From Oceanicaulis sp. MMSF_3324 (GTDB lineage: Bacteria; Pseudomonadota; Alphaproteobacteria; Caulobacterales; Maricaulaceae): 46,860 nt of DNA. Of this stretch, positions 32,726-40,565 are shown one piece after another; the stretch's first letter is position 1; every line of letters starts with the position of its first letter. A program made the translations under genes and the position numbers. The notes under the pieces are model-generated. The model did no database searches and was not told where the DNA came from. It was given only the letters and a program-made list of their open reading frames with translations. The stretch spans positions 1 to 46,860 of the forward strand of contig NZ_JASHIU010000016.1 in the NCBI RefSeq assembly GCF_030733545.1. Direction: 5' to 3'.

Positions 32726-34063
32726 ATGCGTCATATGTTCATGGCCGCCGCCGCAGGGCTGGCGCTGTCTGCACCATCCTTTGCGCAGGATGATCTGCGC
32801 ACCGCGATCAGCACCGATTGGGACAACCATCTCGAAGCGCTCTACGAGCACTTTCACGAGAATCCCGAGCTGTCCTTCATGGAAACCGAAACCGCAGCGC
32901 GTCTGGCGCAGGAGCTGCGCACGGCCGGGTTTGAGGTGACTGAAGGCGTCGGGCGGACAGGCGTCGTCGCGGTCATGGAGAACGGCGAAGGGCCGACTAT
33001 CATGCTGCGGGCCGACATGGACGGCCTGCCCGTGCGGGAAGATACGCCGGTCGATTATGCGTCTGAAGTGATGGGCGAGGACCGGATGGGCAACACCTTC
33101 CCGGTCATGCATGCCTGCGCCCACGACACCCACATGACCTCGCTGGTCGCAGCCGCACGCTATATGAGCGAGAACCGCGATGCCTGGTCGGGCACGCTGG
33201 TGCTGATCGGCCAGCCCGCCGAAGAAGTGGGGCTGGGCGCGCTCGCTATGTTGTCAGACGGTCTGTATGAGCGCTTCCCCACACCGGACGCCGTCGTCTC
33301 CTACCACACCTGGGGCTACATGCCCGCAGGCGTGATCCGCTATGCGCCCGGGTGGGCCATGGCCAATGTGGATTCGGTTGATCTTTATGTCCGCGGTATC
33401 GGCGCTCATGGCGCTTCTCCGCATCTGGGCAAGGATCCGGTGGTGATCGCCAGCCAGATCGTCACCAACCTGCAGACGCTGGTCAGCCGCGAGCTGTCGC
33501 CGTTCGAAACTGGCGTTGTCACGGTGGGCGCCTTCAATGCGGGCACCAAGCACAACATCATTTCCGACGAGGCCCATCTTCAGCTCACGGTGCGGTCCTA
33601 TACCGACGAAGTCCGCGAGCGCCTGATCAGCGGCATTGAGCGGGTTGCGCGCGGTCAGGCGATGGCGGCTGGTCTGCCCGAGGAGCTGATGCCGGTGATG
33701 GAGGTCGAGGAGACCTATACGCCGGCGCTTTATAATGATCCGGCCCTGTCCGATCAGGCCGGTTCGGTCCTGACGGCCCGATTTGGCGAGGAGGCCGTGG
33801 CCACGGCGGACCCGGTGACGGGCGGCGAGGATTTCTCTCGCTATGGCCGTACTGAAGAAGACGTGCCTGTTTTCATGTTCTGGGTGGGCGGCGCCCCGCA
33901 ATCGGTCTGGGAAGAGTATCAGGCGCAGGGTGAAACGCCGCCTGCCAACCACTCGCCCTTCTTCTATCCCGACGCAGAAGGCGCCGTGACGGTGTCATCT
34001 GAAGGCATGGTCGCCATCGCCCTGGATCTGTTCGCGAACGGCGTGTCCGAGGGCGCGGAGTGA
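32726..34063 (+). CDS. Exported M20D amidohydrolase (aminoacylase/hippurate hydrolase type)
   Basis: 445 residues. Signal peptide MRHMFMAAAAGLALSAPSFAQ, so the enzyme acts outside the cytoplasm, unlike most aminoacylases. Zinc-site segments are MHACAHDTHMTSLVAAA (Cys/His), GQPAEEVGLGAL (Glu pair), VVSYHTWG (His) and PPANHSPFFYP (last His). It would hydrolyse N-acyl amino acids, amides or short peptides. The stop overlaps the next start by one base (TGATG), so it is translationally coupled to the RidA gene and then to a DUF819 transporter; the three may form a periplasmic cleavage plus uptake route (inference). The ribosome site AAAGGGGAG lies about 9 bases upstream of ATG. Confidence 0.92.
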   Translation: MRHMFMAAAAGLALSAPSFAQDDLRTAISTDWDNHLEALYEHFHENPELSFMETETAARLAQELRTAGFEVTEGVGRTGVVAVMENGEGPTIMLRADMDGLPVREDTPVDYASEVMGEDRMGNTFPVMHACAHDTHMTSLVAAARYMSENRDAWSGTLVLIGQPAEEVGLGALAMLSDGLYERFPTPDAVVSYHTWGYMPAGVIRYAPGWAMANVDSVDLYVRGIGAHGASPHLGKDPVVIASQIVTNLQTLVSRELSPFETGVVTVGAFNAGTKHNIISDEAHLQLTVRSYTDEVRERLISGIERVARGQAMAAGLPEELMPVMEVEETYTPALYNDPALSDQAGSVLTARFGEEAVATADPVTGGEDFSRYGRTEEDVPVFMFWVGGAPQSVWEEYQAQGETPPANHSPFFYPDAEGAVTVSSEGMVAIALDLFANGVSEGAE

Positions 34064-34479
34064 TGAACGAGTCCCGCAATGACATCCAGCGCGTCACGTC
34101 CGGGGCGCCCTGGGAAGAGCTGGTCGCCTATCGACGCGCTGTGCGTGTCGGCCATCAGGTTTTCGTGGCGGGGACCGTCTCGGTTGATGATGACGGTCAG
34201 CCCTTCGGCCTCGGCGATGCTGAAGCCCAGACCTCACGCTGTCTTGAAATCATTGCGCAAGCGCTGGACAAGGCGGGCTCCCATATCTCTCACGTGGTGC
34301 GCACGCGCCTGTTCGTGACCGATATGCGGGTCGAGACCCAGAGAGCGGTTGGCGCGGCGCATCGCAAGGTGTTCGCCGCCCATCCGCCGGCCTGTTCCAT
34401 GATCGGGGTGGCGGCGCTCGCCAGCCCTGATTTCATTGTAGAGATTGAAGCCGATGCGGTGATCCCGCCCGGCGCTTAA
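34063..34479 (+). CDS. RidA family protein (YjgF/YER057c/UK114)
   Basis: 138 residues of the chorismate-mutase-like trimeric fold. RidA-type blocks are RAVRVGHQVFVAGTVSVDDDG, ALDKAGSHISHVVRTRLFVTDM (the carboxylate-binding Arg) and HPPACSMIGVAALASPDFIVEIEADAV. Canonical RidA deaminates reactive enamine/imine intermediates; members of sister subfamilies have other ligands, and the conserved arginine is the only catalytic-type residue seen. Start ATG at 34063 overlaps the upstream stop; a GTG at 34060 is in frame but inferior. Probably cytoplasmic, handling products of the M20D amidohydrolase or of amino-acid catabolism. Confidence 0.9.
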   Translation: MNESRNDIQRVTSGAPWEELVAYRRAVRVGHQVFVAGTVSVDDDGQPFGLGDAEAQTSRCLEIIAQALDKAGSHISHVVRTRLFVTDMRVETQRAVGAAHRKVFAAHPPACSMIGVAALASPDFIVEIEADAVIPPGA

Positions 34480-34496
34480 AGACCCAGGACCCCGAC

Positions 34497-35681
34497 ATGG
34501 ATGCTTCCCTGATCCCCGCCGACAACAATTTTGCGGTGATGGCGGGCCTGACCGCGATCGCAGCCGCCGGCTTCCTGCTTGAAAAGACCAAGTTCGGCGC
34601 GTTGCTGACCGGCACGGTCTGGACGATCCTTCTGGCGATCCTGGCGTCGAACCTGCGCATCCTGCCCTTTGATGCGCCGGCCTATGGCTTTGTTTTCAGT
34701 TATGCCGTGCCGGTGCTGATCCCGCTTTTCCTGATGAAGGCGGACCTCAAGCGCATCTTCTTTGAAACCACGCGCATGACCGGGGCGTTTTTGATCGCCT
34801 CGGTCGCCACGCTTGTGGGCGTGTTCGCAGCGGTTACGCTGGTGCCGCTGGGCGAATGGGAGCCCGCCGTCGCCTCATCCCTGACAGGGTCCTATGTGGG
34901 CGGCTCGGTGAACTTCGCCCCGCTGACCGAAATGACCGGCTTGGCTGAAGGCGCGCCCAGCCTGGTCTCCGCCATCGTGGCGGCGGACCATCTGGCGAGC
35001 GCGGCCTATCTCGGGGTTCTGGCCATTCTGCCCGGCATCGCCTGGGTGGCGAAGCGCTTCATCACGCGTGATCATACCCAGGACCATACCGACACGGTGG
35101 AAGAAGGCAGTGAGGGCGCGACCACGCCGCTCTCCCTGGCGTTGACGCTGGCCTACGCCCTGACGGTGGTCGCGCTGGGCAGCTGGCTGGCGTTCCTGGG
35201 CGACGGCCTGGTCGCGCCTGAGGCCATGCGTGATGCGATCGGCGTATCGTTCGGCGATCTCAAATACGTATTCATCACGCTTCTGGCCCTGATCCTGCCC
35301 ACGGCGATCCCCGGACAGATGGCCAAGCTCAATGGCGGCTTCGAGCTCGGCGTGGTTCTGGCCTTCTTGTTCTTTGGCGCCATCGCGGCGGGGGCGAACG
35401 TGGCGCAATTGCTGTCGGACGCTCCGCTGATCATGCTGTTCATCGCCATTCTGGTGAGCGTGCATGGCGTTGTGGCGCTGGTGCTGGCCAAGTTCTGCAA
35501 GCTGTCCCTGCCCGAAATCCTCATCGCCTCGAACGCCGCCATTCTGGGCGCGACCACAGCGCCGGCGCTGGCGGCGGCCAAGGGCTGGCGCGATCTGGTG
35601 ACGCCGGGCGTGCTTGTGGGCGTGCTGGGCTATGCGCTGGGCACAGTGCTGGGCACGGTCGTGTTTGGTCTGCTGACTTAG
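34497..35681 (+). CDS. DUF819 family membrane protein, putative transporter
   Basis: 394 residues, about 10-11 membrane segments and no signal peptide. Family markers: AVPVLIPLFLMKADLKRIF, ASSLTGSYVGGSVNFAPLTEMTGL, AIVAADHLASAAYLG, and NAAILGATTAPALAAAKGWRDLVTPGVLVGVLGYALGT, which has the internal pseudo-repeat of the family. DUF819 proteins are distant relatives of the sodium:glutamate and citrate carriers, with no assigned substrate. A charged cytoplasmic loop (TRDHTQDHTDTVEEGSEGAT) divides the two halves. It follows the RidA gene by 17 bases and completes a three-gene operon. A weak stem (GGGGCG/CGCCCC, 35719-35737) follows. Confidence 0.88.
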   Translation: MDASLIPADNNFAVMAGLTAIAAAGFLLEKTKFGALLTGTVWTILLAILASNLRILPFDAPAYGFVFSYAVPVLIPLFLMKADLKRIFFETTRMTGAFLIASVATLVGVFAAVTLVPLGEWEPAVASSLTGSYVGGSVNFAPLTEMTGLAEGAPSLVSAIVAADHLASAAYLGVLAILPGIAWVAKRFITRDHTQDHTDTVEEGSEGATTPLSLALTLAYALTVVALGSWLAFLGDGLVAPEAMRDAIGVSFGDLKYVFITLLALILPTAIPGQMAKLNGGFELGVVLAFLFFGAIAAGANVAQLLSDAPLIMLFIAILVSVHGVVALVLAKFCKLSLPEILIASNAAILGATTAPALAAAKGWRDLVTPGVLVGVLGYALGTVLGTVVFGLLT

Positions 35682-35787
35682 ACATGCGCTTCGGGGAGAT
35701 GGGCGTGACACGTCGCGAGGGGCGCTTTCGTCGCCCCCTTGCATCTTCGGGAAAATCCAGTCACTGCTAAGGACGAATGCAGCAATT

Positions 35788-35802
35788 GAAAGGAGGTGAT
35801 CC
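35788..35802 (+). promoter_or_regulatory. Ribosome binding site with full-length anti-SD complementarity
   Basis: GAAAGGAGGTGATCC (35788-35802) is a 15-base perfect complement of the conserved 3' end of alphaproteobacterial 16S rRNA. GGAGG ends 7 bases before an ATG at 35804, which is proper spacing. Most genes in the window have 4-6 base SD matches. Confidence 0.85.
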
Positions 35803-35803
35803 G

Positions 35804-35884
35804 ATGTCGAGTGTTTCACATCTAGGACTGTCCGCCCGACGCGGTCAGGTGGTGTCGGAGCAGCCTCAGGCCCGCCTCGTCTAG
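35804..35884 (+). CDS. 26-codon mini-ORF with exceptional ribosome site
   Basis: The ORF runs ATG to TAG and encodes a 26-residue peptide, starting MSSVSHLGLSARRGQVV and ending in PQARLV. It is not a membrane peptide or an amino-acid attenuator leader, as it has no run of one amino acid. Its support is the 15-base SD immediately upstream and the strong terminator 44 bases after the stop, which together look like a complete small transcription unit of ~170-200 nt. No convincing promoter hexamers were found; TTGCAT at 35739 is a possible -35. It could be a small protein, a ribosome-titrating RNA or a dual-function RNA. The gap 35682-35996 holds nothing else. Confidence 0.5.
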   Translation: MSSVSHLGLSARRGQVVSEQPQARLV

Positions 35885-35927
35885 CGTATCGGCTTGGCCA
35901 GGGATGGATTGTCCTGGTTGAACACGG

Positions 35928-35957
35928 AAAGACCCCGCCAAGGCGGGGTCTTTTTTT
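35928..35957 (+). terminator. Intrinsic terminator after the mini-ORF
   Basis: AAAGACCCCGCC (35928-35939), loop AA, GGCGGGGTCTTT (35942-35953) and a run of seven T (35951-35957). Textbook rho-independent terminator on the plus strand; on the minus strand it could also help end the ABC transporter unit, whose stop is at 35997. Confidence 0.93.
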
Positions 35958-35996
35958 GTTGGCGGACGTCTTTCGTTTGAGCGCTTGTCGGCTCTG

Positions 35997-36731
35997 CTAG
36001 CGCCAGTCTCTTCGGGCCAGCCAGATAGAGGCCAGGGCAAACAGGAGGACGCCGCCCGCCGATCCGGTCAGGAGGGCTTGCTGGGCGCGTTCGGGGCTGC
36101 TCGCGAGCATGTTCACCGGCAGCAGCCAGGGAAAGAACACGCCATATTCTGACGAGGTTGCGACCACGGAGACGAACACCCCGCCAATGCCGACAATGAC
36201 AGGCGTCGCAAAATTGGAGACGGCGTGCGCCACGGTGAACTGGATCGCCGTCATCAGCAGGCTGGCAAGCCACATCTTCGCCATCAGGCCCGCCATCATG
36301 GCGTAGGGCGGGGCGCCTTCCATCACGATTGAACCGTCAATCAACAGGGCGATATGTCCGGCGAGCAGGATGCTGACGCCGACGCCCAGCGTGATCAGGG
36401 CGGTCACGCCGAGCGTCACGAGCGCCTTGGCCAGAAAGACGGTGACCTTGGGCGTGGGCTGCGCCAGGCTCCATGTCCAGCCCGAACACCCATGTTCAAT
36501 CCCCGCCATGAGCGCGGTCAGGGCGGTCACGGTCAATGGCATCAGCAGATAGGCCCAGATGGCCGCGCCGCTGAGCGCCATCTGGTCCCAGCGGTCGGCG
36601 CTGTTGCCGGTGAGGATCACCATCAGGATCATCAGCCCGAGCATTGCAGGCGGCGCCGCCGCCAGCAGCAGAACGAGCGAGCGATTGAGTTTCATGCTCT
36701 CAGCAAGAAGAGCGCGCAGCAACTGGATCAT
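35997..36731 (-). CDS. ABC-2 type transporter permease
   Basis: 244 residues with six predicted membrane helices. N-terminal MIQLLRALLAESMKLNRSLVLLLAAAPPAMLGLMI and the later YLLMPLTVTALTALMAGIEHGCSGWTWSLAQPTPK are typical of ABC-2 permeases of the multidrug/bacteriocin-immunity class. The tail ends with a membrane segment and ARRDWR. Its start overlaps the stop of the ATPase gene (4 bases), so the two subunits are made together. Substrate unknown. Confidence 0.88.
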   Translation of the reverse strand: MIQLLRALLAESMKLNRSLVLLLAAAPPAMLGLMILMVILTGNSADRWDQMALSGAAIWAYLLMPLTVTALTALMAGIEHGCSGWTWSLAQPTPKVTVFLAKALVTLGVTALITLGVGVSILLAGHIALLIDGSIVMEGAPPYAMMAGLMAKMWLASLLMTAIQFTVAHAVSNFATPVIVGIGGVFVSVVATSSEYGVFFPWLLPVNMLASSPERAQQALLTGSAGGVLLFALASIWLARRDWR

Positions 36732-37648
36732 GTGTTGGCCCCCCGACCATCGCCGGTCAGTCCAAGGAACAGGCTTTCCAGTGTGGGCTTTTCCTGATGC
36801 AGGCCGGAAACGCCGATCCCCTCCTGCACAAGCGCCCGGACGAGATCCTGGCGTTCCTGCGCTGAGAGGCTGAGCGGGATGCGCACGAGGTCCTGCTCGC
36901 GTTCCGCCGGGATGTCCTGCCTGGCGAAGTGCTGGGCCAGGGCGTCAGGCGCATCGGTCTCGATCACAAGCCTGGCGGGCGCAGCGTCGGACAGTTTCTC
37001 CAGACGATCCTGAAACACCAGACGCCCCTGGTCGAGCAAGGCGCAATGGGTCGCCATGAGCTCGATCTCGCTCAGAAGGTGACTGGACAGGAAGACGGTG
37101 GCGCCCAGCGTCTTGGGCAGTGAACAGATCAGTGCGCGCATGTCTGCGATCCCGGCCGGGTCGAGCCCGTTGGTGGGTTCGTCCAGGATCAGAAGGCGCG
37201 GGCTGCCCATCATGGCGCGGGCCAGGGCGAGCCGCTGGCGCATGCCCAGCGAATAGCCCGAGACCTTGCGGTCCATGGCGCCCACGAGGCTGACGTGTTC
37301 AAGCGCGTCCAGACCTTGCTTGACCGGGCGACCGGACAGCCTGGCCGCAAGGGTGAGGATTTCCCGTCCCGTCAGGTTGGGATAGAGCGCCGGGCTTTCC
37401 ACAATGGCGCCCACGCCGGACAGCGCTTCAGACCGGCTCCGGGACAGATCATGACCATTGAGATGGATATCTCCTGCGTCCGGCGCGATCAGGCCGAGCA
37501 GCATCCTTATGGATGTGGTCTTGCCCGCCCCATTGGGGCCCAGAAACCCGAAGACCGAGCCTTCCGGCACAGCCAGATCCAGCCTGTCGACAGCGGTTAC
37601 GCCTTTGAAGGTTCGCCGCAAATTGTGTGTTTGTATGGCAAAGGACAT
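36728..37648 (-). CDS. ABC transporter ATP-binding protein (ABC-2 exporter)
   Basis: 306 residues. Walker A is GPNGAGKTTS, the signature is SGYSLGMRQRLALARAM (a GxSxGMxQR form typical of ABC-2 drug or lantibiotic exporters), Walker B is LLILDEPTNGLDP, and the switch histidine is in SSHLLSE. The C-terminal ~95 residues resemble the regulatory tail of NatA/BcrA-like ATPases. Start at 37648 (MSFAIQTHNL) is preferred over 37663. It lies 48 bases downstream of the AidB-like gene and may be co-transcribed with it. Confidence 0.93.
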   Translation of the reverse strand: MSFAIQTHNLRRTFKGVTAVDRLDLAVPEGSVFGFLGPNGAGKTTSIRMLLGLIAPDAGDIHLNGHDLSRSRSEALSGVGAIVESPALYPNLTGREILTLAARLSGRPVKQGLDALEHVSLVGAMDRKVSGYSLGMRQRLALARAMMGSPRLLILDEPTNGLDPAGIADMRALICSLPKTLGATVFLSSHLLSEIELMATHCALLDQGRLVFQDRLEKLSDAAPARLVIETDAPDALAQHFARQDIPAEREQDLVRIPLSLSAQERQDLVRALVQEGIGVSGLHQEKPTLESLFLGLTGDGRGANT

Positions 37649-37696
37649 GACCGGAACGATCACGGCTTGTGTCGTCCCGGTCAGCTTAAATTTCGT

Positions 37697-39352
37697 TTAG
37701 TTCGCAAGCCGGGCGCGATTGATCAGCCATTCATGATCGATGGCGGCTTCTCCGGCGCCCAGAGAGGTCGGATTCTCTGCGATCCGGCGGGCAATATAGG
37801 CGTCTGCCGCAGGTTCGAGGCCGGCCCGGATGAGGCTGCTGGCGGTCAGGGCGGTCGCCGCCCATTCGGCAAAGCGTCGTGCGTCAGCCTCGCCAATGCC
37901 GCCAGAGGCCATCTTGGTCAGGGCGTTCAGGCGCGCATCCAGCGCCGGGTGTTTGCCGAAGGCCGGCGCCAGCTCGGCGGCAAGCGCGTCACGCGCGGCC
38001 TCGTCCCGCGCCAGGGCGCGCAGCACGTCCAGCGCGATGACATTGCCTGATCCCTCCCATATGGCGTTCAGAGGGCTTTGGCGGAACATCCGGGGCAGGG
38101 GATGTTCCTCCACATAGCCAGCGCCGCCATGGGCCTCCATGGCTTCATAGCTCAGATAGGGCGCCCGCTTGCAGATCCAGTATTTCGCAATCGGGGTGAG
38201 CAGGCGCGCCAGCGCCGCCTCGTCCGGATCGCTCTCGGCCTTGTCAAAGCTTTCGGCCACCCGGAAGGCGAGCGCTAGGGCGGCTTCGGCCTCCATGGAC
38301 AATTCACCGAGCACTTCGCGCATCAGGGGCTGATCGATCAGGCGTCGCTGAAAGGCGCTGCGGCGGTCGGCGTGCCAGACCGCGTAGGCGGCGCCATTGC
38401 GGATCAGGCCCGCCGATCCCGCCAGACAATCGAGCCGGGTGTGATTGACCATCTCGATAATGGTGCGCACGCCGCGACCGGGTTCGCCCACACGGCGCGC
38501 CCAGGCCTCTTTGTATTCGATCTCGGAGCTGGCGTTCGACTTGTCGCCGAGCTTGTCCTTCAGGCGCTGGATCTCGATGGAGTTGCGCTCGCCATCGGGC
38601 TTCCAGCGCGGCACGAGGAAGCAGCTCAGCTGGGCGTTATCGCCCTCGCCTTCATAAGCGAGGGTCAGGAAGCCGTCGCTCATGGGGGCGGAGCAGAACC
38701 ATTTGTGTCCGGTCAGGGTGACGATGTCGCCCTCATCGCTTTCGGCCCTCGTGGCGTTGGCGCGCACATCCGAGCCGCCCTGCTTTTCGGTCATCGCCAT
38801 GCCCAGGGTCAGGCCCACCTTGTCCTCGGGCGGCAGGAAGCGCGGGTCATAGCGACCAGAGGTGACGCCCTGGATCCACGGGCCGGTCCAGTCCGCCTTC
38901 TTCAGCGCCGGAACGCTGGCATAGGTCATTGATTGCGGGCAGCACACCCCGGCGTCCGCCGTCCCCATCAGCATCAGCAAGGCGGAATGAAGCGAATGGG
39001 GCGCCGCATCGACCGTCCAGGCCGCAGACGAGACCCCATGGCTCAGCCCCAGCTCCATCAGGGCGTGATAGGCGGGGTGGAACTCAACCTCGTCAATGCG
39101 ATGACCAAAGCGGTCGAAGGGTTTGAATTTGGGCGGATTTTCATTGGCGACCCGGCCCAGGTCCTGAATGCCGTCAGAGCCCACTTCGGCGCCCATGGAG
39201 GTCAGCCGGTCGGCGTGCACATCGGCGCCGTTGCGGGACAAGGCATCGCGCAGCATGGCGTCATCTGAATACCAGTTCACGCCGACAAGCGGCTCTGACT
39301 GGTTCTCTACGGTGTGGGTGGAAAGCTCGGTGCGGGGGGCGTGATGTCTCAT
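37697..39352 (-). CDS. AidB-like acyl-CoA dehydrogenase
   Basis: 551-residue flavoprotein of the acyl-CoA dehydrogenase superfamily in the AidB branch, as shown by length and by QSEPLVGVNWYSDDAMLRDAL, LGLAMTEKQGGSDVRANAT-type segment, GHKWFCSAPMSDGFLTLAY, SSEIEYKEAWARRVGEPGRGVRTIIEMVNHTRLDC, and EAHGGAGYVEEHPLPRMFRQSPLNAIWEGSGNVIALDVLR. E. coli AidB is induced by alkylation damage and binds DNA; a dehydrogenase role on some acyl-CoA is the alternative. No ada or alk gene is in the window. Start at 39352 (MRHHAPRTELSTH) matches the AidB N-terminus; the longer frame runs into the upstream promoter. Confidence 0.9.
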   Translation of the reverse strand: MRHHAPRTELSTHTVENQSEPLVGVNWYSDDAMLRDALSRNGADVHADRLTSMGAEVGSDGIQDLGRVANENPPKFKPFDRFGHRIDEVEFHPAYHALMELGLSHGVSSAAWTVDAAPHSLHSALLMLMGTADAGVCCPQSMTYASVPALKKADWTGPWIQGVTSGRYDPRFLPPEDKVGLTLGMAMTEKQGGSDVRANATRAESDEGDIVTLTGHKWFCSAPMSDGFLTLAYEGEGDNAQLSCFLVPRWKPDGERNSIEIQRLKDKLGDKSNASSEIEYKEAWARRVGEPGRGVRTIIEMVNHTRLDCLAGSAGLIRNGAAYAVWHADRRSAFQRRLIDQPLMREVLGELSMEAEAALALAFRVAESFDKAESDPDEAALARLLTPIAKYWICKRAPYLSYEAMEAHGGAGYVEEHPLPRMFRQSPLNAIWEGSGNVIALDVLRALARDEAARDALAAELAPAFGKHPALDARLNALTKMASGGIGEADARRFAEWAATALTASSLIRAGLEPAADAYIARRIAENPTSLGAGEAAIDHEWLINRARLAN

Positions 39353-39525
39353 GACGTTTATCAAATCGTGATGCGAAGTCTGTGTCGAGCGCCGCAACAT
39401 GGAGAAAAGTTTAGAGCCCGGCAATGTTGTCGTGGGGTCTGTTCGTTCAGCATGCCTTCAGTATCGGCGACTGGGGGAACATCCGGGGTCGATCTGACAA
39501 AAACACTCAAGCAATGAGGGTCGAA

Positions 39526-40563
39526 ATGACGGTCATGGTTCTGGCGCTGGCGACAGCGATGCAAGCGGGCGGCGCTCCGGTTGTGGAGATTGAAAACTTC
39601 ATCGGCACAGTCCGCGTGGTTGAAGGCGATACGCTGGACGCCCGGTTCGAGCGCACCGGAGATGCCCAACCCGACATCCAGTTCGTCAACGGCGAGCTGG
39701 ATATCGATGGCGGAGAGCGCATGCGCCGCGTCCAGTGCTATGGCGGCTGGCGCGAAGAGCGTGTGGGCCGCAATCGGCGCAATGCGCAATCGTTTGACGA
39801 GTTGCCGGTTCTGATCGTGACGACGCCGTCGCCGGCGACAGTCGAGCTGGGCGATTCTGTTGTACGTGCTGAAATGGGCGACGCCGCGTCGTTGTATGTG
39901 GAGCTGTCTCATTGTTCGACGCTCAGCGCCGGCGATGTGGCGGGCAATGCCCGTTTGGCGATCCGGGGCTCGGGCAATATGCGCGTGGGTCAGATTGGCG
40001 GCGCCCTGGATGCAGCGCTGTCCGGCTCGGGCGCGCTCAGCACGCGTGATATCGGCGAGGACGTTGAGCTCGCAGTGTCCGGCTCCGGCGATGTCGAGCT
40101 CGGCGATGTCGGTGGGGATATGGAAGTGGGGATTTCCGGATCCGGCCATGTCCGCGCCGGTCATGTGGCCAGCCTGGACGCCAGCGTTTCAGGCTCGGGC
40201 AATGTCGAAGTGGGCAATGCCATCAATGGCGTGCGCTACGCAGCATCGGGCAGCGGTGATCTCAGCGTGGGCGCGACGACCGATGTCTATGTCCGCAGCT
40301 CAGGCTCGTCCAACCTCCAGGTCGCCAGCATGGACGGCGAACTGAACATCTCCAGCGGCGGTTCGGGCGATGTGCGCATCGAGCAGGGCCGCGCCAGCCT
40401 CGTGGAAGCGGTGCTGGCGGGCTCGTCCGATCTGTGGTTCGGCGGCACGGCGCAGGATGTCGACATCCGCGTCAGCGGCGGCTCTGACGCCTATATCCGC
40501 ACCGTCACGGGCCAGCGCAACATCCACACCTCCGGCGGCGGCGATTTTAGCACCGGCCGCTAG
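39526..40563 (+). CDS. Secreted DUF2807-like repeat protein
   Basis: About 345 residues with a hydrophobic leader (MTVMVLALATAMQAGGA). From about residue 145 to the end the sequence is built of short units of ~20 residues with Ser-Gly-Ser-Gly turns (RGSGNMRVG, SGSGALSTR, SGSGDVELG, SGSGHVRAG, SGSGNVEVG, SGSGDLSVG, SSGSSNLQVA, SGGSGDVRIE), the pattern of the DUF2807 'head GIN' beta-helix domain. The N-terminal region (PVVEIENFIGTVRVVEGDTLDARFERTG) is the same fold with longer strands. ATG at 39526 is preferred over 39514 because GAGGG lies 5 bases before it. Likely a periplasmic or surface beta-solenoid; function not known. Confidence 0.78.
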   Translation: MTVMVLALATAMQAGGAPVVEIENFIGTVRVVEGDTLDARFERTGDAQPDIQFVNGELDIDGGERMRRVQCYGGWREERVGRNRRNAQSFDELPVLIVTTPSPATVELGDSVVRAEMGDAASLYVELSHCSTLSAGDVAGNARLAIRGSGNMRVGQIGGALDAALSGSGALSTRDIGEDVELAVSGSGDVELGDVGGDMEVGISGSGHVRAGHVASLDASVSGSGNVEVGNAINGVRYAASGSGDLSVGATTDVYVRSSGSSNLQVASMDGELNISSGGSGDVRIEQGRASLVEAVLAGSSDLWFGGTAQDVDIRVSGGSDAYIRTVTGQRNIHTSGGGDFSTGR

Positions 40564-40565
40564 GC

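Noticed and set aside
39940-40560. Tandem DNA repeat or CRISPR-like array in the SGSG gene
   Set aside because: The periodicity is at the protein level; the DNA units differ in length and sequence, and an open frame runs through.
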